NCBI GenBank assembly: GCA_028293265.1
Contig: JAQGPB010000490.1
Coordinates: 1-6,992 of the forward strand
Source of the DNA: Pedosphaera sp.
GTDB taxonomy: Bacteria > Verrucomicrobiota > Verrucomicrobiae > Limisphaerales > Pedosphaeraceae
Direction of reading: 5' to 3'
Length of the DNA: 6,992 nucleotides
In this document: in pieces, positions 1 to 6,661 of the stretch
Position numbering within the stretch: position 1 is the first letter of the stretch
How the letters are laid out: each line of letters begins with the position of its first letter
Notes under the pieces: generated by a model
The model's database searches: none
What the model was told of the DNA's origin: nothing
Seen by the model: only the letters and a program-made list of their open reading frames with translations
Position numbers and translations under genes: made by a program

Positions 1-120
1 TGGGGCGCTTTCATGAAACGCGACGGGGACGTGCCGACGCAGGCGGACGGGGTTCTCAGCAAGCCGCCGCGTGTGAATGAACTGCGGGAGGTGCTGGCGC
101 GGGTGGTGAAGAGGAGGTGA
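1..120 (+). CDS. C-terminal end of a receiver domain, probably a hybrid histidine kinase (partial)
   Basis: Frame 1 is open from the left edge to TGA at 118-120 and gives 39 residues. The sequence contains WGAFMKRDGDVP, then ADGVLSKPPRVNELREVLARV and a basic tail. The segment V-L-S-K-P-P is the beta5 'KP' motif of response-regulator receiver domains; its lysine contacts the phosphorylated aspartate. The following NELREVLARV fits receiver helix alpha5. The long, glycine-rich loop before the KP motif resembles receiver domains at the C-terminus of hybrid sensor kinases, from family knowledge. The kinase part, phospho-acceptor Asp and start lie outside the window, so a stand-alone response regulator cannot be excluded. 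It converges on gap. No intrinsic terminator for this strand is evident: the 318-353 hairpin has no T-tract on its + strand 3' side. Confidence 0.7.
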   Translation, partial: WGAFMKRDGDVPTQADGVLSKPPRVNELREVLARVVKRR

Positions 121-190
121 GGGAGACGGTGAGTTTTGGCCGGGGGAATTTTTTTAACCTCGGATGGACACGGTTTTTAATGAATCGGGA

Positions 191-234
<44 letters not shown>

Positions 235-245
235 TGGCGGAACGG

Positions 246-260
246 GGACTGCCGCAGTCC
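246..260. repeat. 15-nt near-perfect palindrome (7-bp arms, 1-nt centre)
   Basis: GGACTGC (246-252) and GCAGTCC (254-260) are perfect inverted repeats around one C. They would form a 6-bp stem with a 3-nt loop in single strands. It lies 14 bp downstream of the AACATCG array and has no T-run next to it, so it is not an intrinsic terminator. It may be the end of the same dispersed element as the array. Any role, such as a protein site or REP-like hairpin, is unknown. Confidence 0.5.
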
Positions 261-310
261 AAGACCTGGCGGAGGTTCGGACGAGCCTTTGGTCACGCGA
301 GCGGCTTGTA

Positions 311-353
311 AACAAAACACCCGGCGGGCTGCTCAAGGGCTGCCCGCCGGGTG
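311..353 (-). terminator. Rho-independent terminator of gap
   Basis: On the minus strand the gap transcript reads a perfect 12-bp GC-rich stem, with arms at 342-353 and 318-329 on the + strand (CACCCGGCGGGC in both 5'-to-3' readings). The stem encloses a 12-nt loop and is followed directly by TTTTGTTT (317-310). It begins 24 nt past the gap stop codon. The T-tract exists only on this side, so it should act for gap and not for the convergent receiver-domain gene. Confidence 0.9.
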
Positions 354-376
354 GCTGTTAAAAATTGGGCTGAAAC

Positions 377-1462
<1,086 letters not shown>

Positions 1463-1481
1463 TCAAAAACGCGAGGCTGGG

Positions 1482-1525
1482 GAGTTTACCCGCGAAGCGA
1501 CAGGCGTCAATGATGAGTTTACCCG
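1482..1525. repeat. 11-bp direct repeat spaced 33 bp in the gap promoter region
   Basis: GAGTTTACCCG occurs at 1482-1492 and again at 1515-1525, an exact 11-bp match with starts 33 bp apart, about three helical turns. The first copy covers the proposed -10 of gap and the second lies just upstream of the proposed -35. This geometry is compatible with an operator bound on one DNA face. Duplication or chance is also possible. Confidence 0.4.
1483..1510 (-). promoter_or_regulatory. Candidate sigma-70 promoter for gap
   Basis: On the minus strand, TTGACG (1510-1505) and TAAACT (1488-1483) are separated by 16 bp. They match the -35 consensus at 5 of 6 positions and the -10 at 4 of 6. Transcription would start near 1476 and leave a leader of about 50 nt before the gap ATG. 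The call rests on sequence similarity only. Confidence 0.4.
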
Positions 1526-1580
1526 GCAAACCCAAGGGAAGCAGTGTAAATGAGAATGGGCGGGACGCAAGGGGGAATGA

Positions 1581-1596
1581 AAATACCCAAATACCC
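1581..1596 (+). repeat. Short tandem array (AAATACCC)x2 in the gap-oppA spacer
   Basis: Two perfect copies of the 8-bp unit AAATACCC are followed by AATGACGAAACACCC, a degenerate continuation. The layout of a short repeated unit followed by AATG resembles the AACATCG arrays, which also end in AATGG. It belongs to the repeat-rich part (about 1575-1640) of the 359-bp spacer between the divergent gap and oppA genes. No gene is seen between 1427 and 1785. Confidence 0.65.
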
Positions 1597-1670
1597 AATG
1601 ACGAAACACCCAAAGAAATCTCAAGCACGAAGGGTAATGCGCGAGCCGAGTGATTTGCAATTTGGGTATG

Positions 1671-1679
1671 TGATACAAT
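1671..1679 (+). promoter_or_regulatory. Candidate extended -10 promoter for the opp operon
   Basis: TGATACAAT matches an extended -10 element (TGn followed by TACAAT, 5 of 6 to consensus). No convincing -35 lies 16-18 bp upstream, which extended -10 promoters can tolerate. Transcription would begin near 1686, about 100 nt before the oppA ATG. It is the best promoter-like string seen on this strand in the spacer, but support is weak. Confidence 0.3.
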
Positions 1680-1785
1680 CCTCGACTTCCGGCTTAAATC
1701 AGCAGAGCGTCTTCGCGAAAAAAAGGGCTTGCGCTTCCAAAATGCTTCCCTTGCGGCGGATTTGATGCAAGTATGATGCAGTTAG

Positions 1786-3489
1786 ATGCGTATTTTCTGC
1801 CGTGCCAATGCCAGCCAGCACCTTTCCCGCAAGAATGTGGGGGTAAAAACGTCGCCCCGCTTCTTCAAGTGTTTTCCGACTTGTTGGGTCACGCTTTTTT
1901 CATGCCTGCTCCCGCTGCTGTTCACGAATTGCATGCGGCAGGAACCGCGCGCGGATTTGGTGATCGTCAATGGCATCGAGCCGGAGACGCTTGACCCGGC
2001 GCTGGAGACGGGGATTGCGGACGGGCGGATTACCAGCGCGCTGTTCGAGGGACTGACGCGCAATGACCCGAAAACCGCCGAGCCGATTCCCGGCCTGGCG
2101 GAACGGTGGGAAATTTCGCCGGATGGACGCATCTATACGTTCCATTTGCGGACGAACCTGGTGTGGTCCACCGGCGAGCCGATCACGGCGGATGACGTGG
2201 TTTATTCCTGGATTCGCGCGCTTGATCCCGTCACGGCCAGCAGTTATGCGGGGCAGTTGTTTTATTTGAAGAATGCGGAGGATTTCAACGCCGGCAAGAT
2301 CAAGGATCCCGCGCTGGTGGGCGTGCATGCGTTGGACCCGCTTACGGTGCGGGTGGAATTGAATGATCCGACGGCATTTTTTCTGGATCTGTGCGCGTTT
2401 CAAACGCTGATGATCGTGCCGCGGCAAACGGTTGAAAAATACGGCGACAACTGGATGATGCACCAGCCGATGCCGACAAGCGGGGCGTATGAACTGGTCA
2501 CGTGGCGCATCAATGACAAGATCCGCCTGCGCAAGAACCATCGTTATTGGGACGCCGCGAACACAAAATTGGAGCTGGTGGATTTTCTGCCCATCGGATC
2601 AGCGATCACGGCGTTGAACCTTTACGAAACGCACGGCTGCGACCTCGTGTGGGACAAGGACATGGTGCCGACGGAGTTGCTCGACGTGCTGATGAAGCGG
2701 CCGGATTTTCACAGCTACACCATTCTCGGCACCTATTTCATCCGCTGCAACACGACGCACAAGCCGTTTGATGACATCCGGGTGCGGCAGGCGCTCGGGT
2801 TGGCGGTGGACCGCGAGCGGATCACGAAGAAAATCATGCGCGCGGGCGAAGTGCCGGCGTATCATTTCACGCCGCCGGGCATCGGGCATTATCATGCGCC
2901 GGAGCACTTGCTGGAATACAATCCGGCCAAGGCGCGGCAGTTGCTGGCTGAGGCCGGTTATCCCGGCGGGAAGGGATTTCCGCGCTTCGCCTACCAGTTC
3001 AATGCCGCCGCGGGCGGGGCGGCGAAGGTCCATGAGAAAGTGGCGGTGGAATTGCAGCAGATGTTCCATGACGAACTGGGGATAGACATGGAACTGCACC
3101 AGGTGGAATACAAGGTCTATCTCGCCAACGAGAACACCTTGAATTTCGAGCTGAGCCGGTCAAGCTGGATCGGCGATTACAATGATCCGGACACGTTCCT
3201 GAATCTGTTCATGAGCAACAACGGCAACAACCGCACCGGCTGGAAAGACGCCCGCTACGACGACCTGATCCGCGCGGCGGACAAGGAAAACGACCATGCG
3301 AAGCGCGAAAAAATGCTGGAGGAAGCCGAGACGATCCTGATGCGCGACGGCAACCCGGTGATTCCGCTCTTTTTTTATGTGGGATTCAACTATTACAATC
3401 CAGAACAAGTCCACGGCATCTACCACAACATCCTGGACACCCATCCTTTGAACGCGATTTGGAAAAGCGAGCAGCCAATTAAAAAATAA
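1786..3489 (+). CDS. oppA: Oligopeptide ABC transporter substrate-binding protein (OppA/DppA family)
   Basis: This extracytoplasmic receptor would capture oligopeptides and deliver them to the OppB/OppC channel. The 567-residue product is of usual OppA length and belongs to solute-binding protein family 5. Typical family segments include NGIEPETLDPAL (62-73), GRIYTFHLR (114-122) followed by GEPITADDVVYSW (130-142), TSGAYEL (231-237) and NHRYWD (251-256). The N-terminus has a hydrophobic stretch at about 32-47 ending FTNC, with Cys49 a possible lipidation site. Asn at -1 makes the lipobox weak. The stop codon TAG directly precedes the ATG at 1786, so no longer start exists. The first 18 residues look unlike a signal peptide, and a GTG at 1837 (residue 18) would give a more normal leader. 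Neither start has a clear Shine-Dalgarno sequence. It is the first gene of oppABC; the exact ligand (oligopeptide, dipeptide or murein peptide) cannot be read from the sequence. Confidence 0.93.
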   Translation: MRIFCRANASQHLSRKNVGVKTSPRFFKCFPTCWVTLFSCLLPLLFTNCMRQEPRADLVIVNGIEPETLDPALETGIADGRITSALFEGLTRNDPKTAEPIPGLAERWEISPDGRIYTFHLRTNLVWSTGEPITADDVVYSWIRALDPVTASSYAGQLFYLKNAEDFNAGKIKDPALVGVHALDPLTVRVELNDPTAFFLDLCAFQTLMIVPRQTVEKYGDNWMMHQPMPTSGAYELVTWRINDKIRLRKNHRYWDAANTKLELVDFLPIGSAITALNLYETHGCDLVWDKDMVPTELLDVLMKRPDFHSYTILGTYFIRCNTTHKPFDDIRVRQALGLAVDRERITKKIMRAGEVPAYHFTPPGIGHYHAPEHLLEYNPAKARQLLAEAGYPGGKGFPRFAYQFNAAAGGAAKVHEKVAVELQQMFHDELGIDMELHQVEYKVYLANENTLNFELSRSSWIGDYNDPDTFLNLFMSNNGNNRTGWKDARYDDLIRAADKENDHAKREKMLEEAETILMRDGNPVIPLFFYVGFNYYNPEQVHGIYHNILDTHPLNAIWKSEQPIKK

Positions 3490-3611
3490 AAGTTTAAAAT
3501 TAAAAATTGGGAAAGAAACCAATTGCCACGAAAAAGCACAAAATGCACAAACAAAACCAAACGCCGGCCTGTGACTCGTAAATCGCAAATCGCAAATCGT
3601 AAATTCCAGCC
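3490..3611 (+). repeat. oppA-oppB spacer built from short repeat modules
   Basis: This 122-bp spacer contains three consecutive low-complexity tandem modules. The first is an A/T-rich 7-bp-period pair, TTTAAAA-TTAAAAA (3493-3506). The second is a 9-bp pair, AAAAGCACA-AAATGCACA (3532-3549). The third is the CGYAAAT array described separately (3577-3604). Little unique sequence is left. No terminator hairpin is seen, so read-through from oppA to oppB is plausible, and no Shine-Dalgarno motif precedes oppB. Confidence 0.65.
3577..3604 (+). repeat. Tandem heptamer array (CGYAAAT)x4
   Basis: Four contiguous 7-bp units CGTAAAT, CGCAAAT, CGCAAAT and CGTAAAT end 7 bp before the oppB ATG. The array occupies the place where a ribosome-binding site would be expected. 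It has the same 7-bp period as the AACATCG arrays but a different unit. Confidence 0.85.
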
Positions 3612-4574
3612 ATGTATTTCATCCGCCGCCTGATCTTTTCGATTCCGCTGCTGCTGGTGATCACGTTTTTGACGTTCGGCCTGATGCATATCGCGCCGGG
3701 CAGCCCGTTCGACAAGGAGCGGAAGCCGGCTTCGCCGGAAGTTGAGCGCAATCTCGCGCGCAAATTCCACATGGACGAACCGTTCCTGAAACAATATCTG
3801 CGCTACCTCGGCGTCGGTTACGACCACGATGCGCAGGGAAAAATCCACTGGTTTGAAGGCGGCCTGATCCGGGGCGACTTCGGGCCGTCCGCCATTTACC
3901 GGAATCACGGCGTGAACGACATCATTGCGCAAGGGCTGCCGGTTTCGCTGCCGCTGGGGTTCATGGCGTTTGGTTTCGCGCTGGGCATCGGATTGCCGGT
4001 TGGTTTTTTCACCGCCGTGCAACGCGGCAAATGGACCGATTACGCGGGAACTTTTTTCGCGGTGCTCGCGATCTGCATCCCAGGACTGGTGATGGGACCG
4101 TTGCTGGTGGTGACATTTGCCATTCACTTTCGCTGGTTTCCGGTGGCGCTGTGGGAAACGCCCTGGCACGCGGTGCTGCCGATGATTGCGCTGGGACTTT
4201 ATTTTGCCGGCCGCATCGCGCGGCTGATGCGCGAAGGGATGCTCAACGTGATGCAATCGGAATTCATCACCACTGCGCGCGCCAAGGGGATGAGCGAGAA
4301 CAGGCTGCTGCTGAAACATGCGGTGCGCATCGCCATCCTGCCGGTGGTTTCCTACTCGGGGCCGCTGCTGGCGGACTTGCTGACCGGCTCGTTCGTGATC
4401 GAGAATATTTTTGCCATCCCAGGCCTGGGCACGCCGATTGTAAACAGCGTGAACAATCGCGATTTTCCGGTGGTGGTGGGATTGGTCGTCCTGTACGCCG
4501 CCTTATTGGTCGGGATGAATCTGCTCGTGGACCTCGCCTACATGATGCTCGACCGGAGGGTGAAGTATGATTGA
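3612..4574 (+). CDS. oppB: Oligopeptide ABC transporter permease OppB
   Basis: This is an inner-membrane subunit of the peptide importer; it pairs with OppC to form the channel. The complete 320-residue protein begins with the family-typical MYFIRRLIFSIPLLLVITFLTF, where the first membrane helix is about 8-26, followed by MHIAPGSPFD (25-34). Further hydrophobic segments lie near 112-133, 146-171, 186-200, 247-266 and 285-308. The cytoplasmic EAA loop that docks on the ATPase is visible at about 217-238 (EFITTARAKGMSENRLLL), with the invariant Gly226. The segment IENIFAIPGLGTPIVNSV (263-280) is also characteristic of the family. The ATG at 3612 gives the usual N-terminus. The spacer before it is repeat DNA without a Shine-Dalgarno sequence. 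Its 3' end overlaps oppC by 8 nt. Confidence 0.96.
   Translation: MYFIRRLIFSIPLLLVITFLTFGLMHIAPGSPFDKERKPASPEVERNLARKFHMDEPFLKQYLRYLGVGYDHDAQGKIHWFEGGLIRGDFGPSAIYRNHGVNDIIAQGLPVSLPLGFMAFGFALGIGLPVGFFTAVQRGKWTDYAGTFFAVLAICIPGLVMGPLLVVTFAIHFRWFPVALWETPWHAVLPMIALGLYFAGRIARLMREGMLNVMQSEFITTARAKGMSENRLLLKHAVRIAILPVVSYSGPLLADLLTGSFVIENIFAIPGLGTPIVNSVNNRDFPVVVGLVVLYAALLVGMNLLVDLAYMMLDRRVKYD
4555..4560 (+). promoter_or_regulatory. Shine-Dalgarno site of oppC inside oppB
   Basis: GGAGGG lies 6 nt before the ATG at 4567, within the last codons of oppB. This strong site fixes the oppC start despite its unusual N-terminal sequence. The stop/start overlap ATGATTGA suggests translational coupling with oppB. 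Confidence 0.8.
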
Positions 4575-5619
4575 AGAGGCTGGGAGTTCAGGGTTGAGGG
4601 TTGAGGGCAAAGGAAGCGAACCAAACGGCTCGCCTGACAATCCGCAATCCGCAACCGGCAGTGCGCAGCCCCATCTCAGCCCCAACCAAAAAGCCTGGCG
4701 TCGCTTTCGCCACAACCGGCCCGCCGTGTTCAGCGCATGGTTTCTGGCGTTGCTGTTGCTCGTGGTGATCGCCTGGCCGGTCATTTTAAAAACGGCCAGC
4801 CTCGCGGGCGCGGGCGGCAAGGCGTTCGCAACCCGATATGACCCGGACACCCTGTCCGACAGATCGTTCGACCCGCCGACGGCCCAACATTGGTTCGGCA
4901 CGGACGTGCATGGGCGCGATTTGCTCTCGCGGATACTTTTCGGCGCGCAAGTTTCATTGATGGTCGGCGCGGTCGGCGCCGCGGTAAGCCTCGTCATCGG
5001 CGTGCTGTGGGGCGCGGTGGCGGGCTATTTGGGCGGGCGTTGGGACAGCGCGCTGATGCGGACGGTGGATGTGCTGTATTCGCTGCCATCCATTATTTTC
5101 GTGATTGTGCTGATCTCCACTCTGGAAGGGCGGATCAAGGGCTGGTTCGATTATTTCAACGCGCCGGCGTTGGCGCACTTGTCGCGCCTCGGTTTTTTGT
5201 TTATCGGCCTGGGAGCGGTCTCGTGGCTGAACATGGCGCGCATTGTGCGCGGGCAGGTGTTGACGCTGCGCAACCGCGCTTTTGTGGAAGCCAGCCTCGC
5301 GCTCGGCGCGCGGCACCGGCACATCTTGTTCCGTCACATCCTGCCAAACGTCCTTGGCGTGGTGATCGTTTATCTCACGCTGACGGTTCCGGCGATTATT
5401 TTGTACGAATCATTTCTCAGCTATCTCGGTCTGGGCATCGAACCGCCGATGGCAAGCTGGGGCTCGCTGATTGCCGAGGGCGCCGGGCAGATCAACACCG
5501 TGCGCGTTTATTGGTGGCTGCTGGCATTTCCGGGAGCGTGCCTGATCACAACCTTGCTGGCGCTGAACTTTTTGGGTGACGGGCTGAGGGACGCGTGGGA
5601 TGTGAGAGGGGATCGCTGA
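4567..5619 (+). CDS. oppC: Oligopeptide ABC transporter permease OppC, with a repeat-derived N-terminal extension
   Basis: This is the second inner-membrane subunit of the peptide importer (350 residues, somewhat longer than usual). Conserved sequence begins near residue 41 with QKAWRRFRHNRPAVFSAW, the OppC N-terminal motif, followed by the first helix (about 54-73). Other typical segments are HWFGTDVHGRDLLSRILFGA (108-127), VDVLYSLPSI (167-176) and the EAA loop FVEASLALGARHRHILFRHI (239-258) with Gly247. GLGIEPPMASWG (288-299) and NFLGDGLRDAWDVR (334-347) are also conserved. Residues 1-40 are polar, hydrophobic-poor and partly encoded by short tandem repeats (4587-4607 and 4638-4657). A strong GGAGGG site and the 8-nt overlap with oppB support the ATG at 4567. 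Downstream, only a TTG at residue 10 or a GTG at residue 54, inside the first helix, could serve as alternatives. No oppD or oppF follows. Confidence 0.95.
   Translation: MIEEAGSSGLRVEGKGSEPNGSPDNPQSATGSAQPHLSPNQKAWRRFRHNRPAVFSAWFLALLLLVVIAWPVILKTASLAGAGGKAFATRYDPDTLSDRSFDPPTAQHWFGTDVHGRDLLSRILFGAQVSLMVGAVGAAVSLVIGVLWGAVAGYLGGRWDSALMRTVDVLYSLPSIIFVIVLISTLEGRIKGWFDYFNAPALAHLSRLGFLFIGLGAVSWLNMARIVRGQVLTLRNRAFVEASLALGARHRHILFRHILPNVLGVVIVYLTLTVPAIILYESFLSYLGLGIEPPMASWGSLIAEGAGQINTVRVYWWLLAFPGACLITTLLALNFLGDGLRDAWDVRGDR
4587..4607 (+). repeat. Intragenic heptamer array (TTSAGGG)x3 in oppC
   Basis: TTCAGGG, TTGAGGG and TTGAGGG run head to tail within oppC codons 7-14. The unit and period match the style of the intergenic arrays here, and the segment is read in frame. 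Confidence 0.75.
4638..4657 (+). repeat. Intragenic heptamer array (CAATCCG)x2 plus a degenerate copy in oppC
   Basis: Two exact CAATCCG units (4638-4651) are followed by CAACCG, within oppC codons 24-31. Together with 4587-4607 this makes most of the extra N-terminal segment repeat-like. Confidence 0.65.
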
Positions 5620-5622
5620 CGC

Positions 5623-5717
5623 GAAAGCTCCAAGCACCAACATCCAAGCTCCAGAGAATAATCAATCGCCAAAACCCAAGTTGGAGATTGCGAGCTTGGA
5701 GTTCCTCTGGAGCTTTC
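5623..5717. repeat. Nested inverted-repeat element downstream of oppC
   Basis: The element starts 4 bp after the oppC stop. Outer arms GAAAGCTCCA (5623-5632) and TGGAGCTTTC (5708-5717) are a perfect 10-bp inverted repeat. An overlapping alternative pairs AAGCTCCAGAG (5646-5656) with CTCTGGAGCTT (5705-5715), 11 bp exact. A third pairs TCCAAGCTC (5643-5651) with GAGCTTGGA (5692-5700). Several mutually exclusive folds of the oppABC mRNA 3' end are therefore possible. No T-tract follows on the + strand, so it is not a standard terminator. It looks like a dispersed intergenic repeat built from variations of the word AAGCTCCA. Confidence 0.7.
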
Positions 5718-5742
5718 ATGAAACGTCCGCGGCCCTGCCAAT

Positions 5743-5810
5743 AGCTCCATAGGAGCGATATATTTGTAGTTTCCAACCGTCAAGAAATCAAAGCTCCGTA
5801 GGAGCGACAT
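5743..5810. repeat. Pair of REP-like palindromic repeats
   Basis: Two 19-bp copies, 5743-5761 and 5792-5810, differ at two positions (AGCTCCATAGGAGCGATAT versus AGCTCCGTAGGAGCGACAT). Each holds a 5-bp inverted repeat, GCTCC and GGAGC, around a 3-nt loop. The copies start 49 bp apart in direct orientation. The size, palindrome and pairing resemble REP elements, which in other bacteria are moved by single-copy RAYT tyrosine transposases. No such gene is in the window, so the REP label is by resemblance only. Confidence 0.65.
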
Positions 5811-5934
5811 CACGGCAGGACCAACCGCAACGGATTTGGGCAAACGCTCAAAGGCTGGGATGCGCCCCCGCGATTGGTTATTGTTGCCTGGCTATTCTCT
5901 GGATGACTGAGCCTGCCCTCTTCATGAACTGGGA
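5811..5934. other. Gene-free spacer between the REP-like pair and the second AACATCG array
   Basis: No ORF with coding character is seen. The only structure noticed is an imperfect 9-bp inverted repeat, ACCAACCGC (5820-5828) and GCGATTGGT (5870-5878), with one mismatch. It may be part of the larger repeat mosaic at 5620-6090. Confidence 0.4.
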
Positions 5935-5955
5935 AACATCGAACATCGAACATCG
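5935..5955 (+). repeat. Tandem heptamer array (AACATCG)x3, second copy of the 191-232 element
   Basis: Three perfect AACATCG units are followed by AATGG. The left flank CATGAACTGGGA is close to TAATGAATCGGGA at the first copy. The same unit, orientation and flanks with three copies instead of six indicate one dispersed element with a variable repeat number. Confidence 0.85.
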
Positions 5956-5987
5956 AATGGGGGAAATCCCTTCTCAATGAACCATTG

Positions 5988-6031
5988 AAAAAAGCCACCC
6001 CTCTCCCCGCTCGTGCCTCGCGGGGCGAGGG
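5988..6031 (-). terminator. Probable intrinsic terminator of the response-regulator gene
   Basis: Arms 5999-6010 and 6020-6031 form a 12-bp GC-rich stem with one mismatch and a 9-nt loop. On the minus strand it is followed, after GTGGC, by TTTTTT (5993-5988). It lies 60 nt past the stop codon of the response regulator. The five non-T bases between stem and T-run make it imperfect. The hairpin may also be a dispersed repeat that doubles as a terminator. Confidence 0.5.
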
Positions 6032-6088
6032 AGAAGAAAGCGTGCGGACGGTTCAGGGGTTCAATGCGCGCATTTTCGTTTGGGGAAT

Positions 6089-6103
6089 CCTCACGTCGTG
6101 AGG
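6089..6103. repeat. 15-nt palindrome over the stop codon of the response regulator
   Basis: CCTCACG (6089-6095) and CGTGAGG (6097-6103) are perfect inverted repeats around one T. The minus-strand TGA stop (6093-6091) lies inside the left arm. It has the same 7-1-7 geometry as the palindrome at 246-260 but a different sequence. No T-run follows on either side. Confidence 0.45.
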
Positions 6104-6543
6104 TTTGGCTTTTCGGCCAGGAGCAACCAATAGAGGTTGAGTGCGCGCATCATTTCCACGAGGCCCTCGAACTTGACCGGCTTGACCAGATAGGTGTTCG
6201 CGCCCAGCTCATAGGCGCGGTTGATGTCCGGGTCTTCCTTCGAGGAGGTCAGCACGACGATGGGCAGGCGTTTCAGACCCGGTTGCTCGCGCACCCAGGC
6301 AATGACCTCGAAACCGTTTTTTCGCGGCATCTTCAAATCCAACAGCATCAACTGCGGCAGGGGATGTTTTTCGCGATTATCGTAAGGACCGTCCCCGCGC
6401 AGATAACTGATGGCATCTTCGCCGTCTTTGACGCGGTGGACCGGATTGACAATCTGGGACTGCTTGAAAGCGCGCTCCATGAAAAAGACATCGTTGTCAT
6501 CATCCTCGGCCATTAAAATCGAGTGTACCTTCACCACGCTCAT
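6091..6543 (-). CDS. Single-domain response regulator (CheY/Rcp1-like receiver)
   Basis: This 150-residue protein is a receiver domain without an output domain. It should take a phosphoryl group from a histidine kinase and act through protein contacts, as in CheY or the cyanobacterial phytochrome partner Rcp1. The acidic pocket is Glu13-Asp14-Asp15 (MAEDDDND). The phospho-acceptor is Asp69 in LMLLDLKMPRKNGFEV. The conserved Thr99-Ser100 lies in VVLTSS and Lys121 in YLVKPV. The extended loop near 50-63 and the aromatic C-terminal helix (LNLYWLLL) fit the Rcp1-like subgroup, often encoded near sensor kinases; none is adjacent here. The ATG at 6543 sits just before beta1, with only a weak AGTAGG upstream. 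The gene converges on the opp operon and diverges from the L,D-transpeptidase-like gene. Its signal partner is unknown. Confidence 0.93.
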   Translation of the reverse strand: MSVVKVHSILMAEDDDNDVFFMERAFKQSQIVNPVHRVKDGEDAISYLRGDGPYDNREKHPLPQLMLLDLKMPRKNGFEVIAWVREQPGLKRLPIVVLTSSKEDPDINRAYELGANTYLVKPVKFEGLVEMMRALNLYWLLLAEKPNLTT

Positions 6544-6661
6544 GGGCCTACTTTCGATGCCCTTGTGCCATTAGGCAAACCAATTTTTTCTGACAGGCCG
6601 TTTATGCTCGCCTTGCCGGGCCGTGTTCGGTAAAATTCATGGCGCATTTGGCAACCGACCC

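Noticed and set aside
1655..1679. Classic promoter TTGCAA...TACAAT for oppA
   Set aside because: The spacing between the two boxes is only 13 bp, too short for a sigma-70 promoter; only the extended -10 is kept as a candidate.
3420..4319. Long minus-strand open frame across the oppA end and oppB
   Set aside because: It spans two convincing genes and a repeat spacer, and its His/Arg/Gln-rich translation is typical of a shadow frame.
5623..5717. Intrinsic terminator for the opp operon
   Set aside because: The loops are long and no T-run follows the right arm on the + strand.
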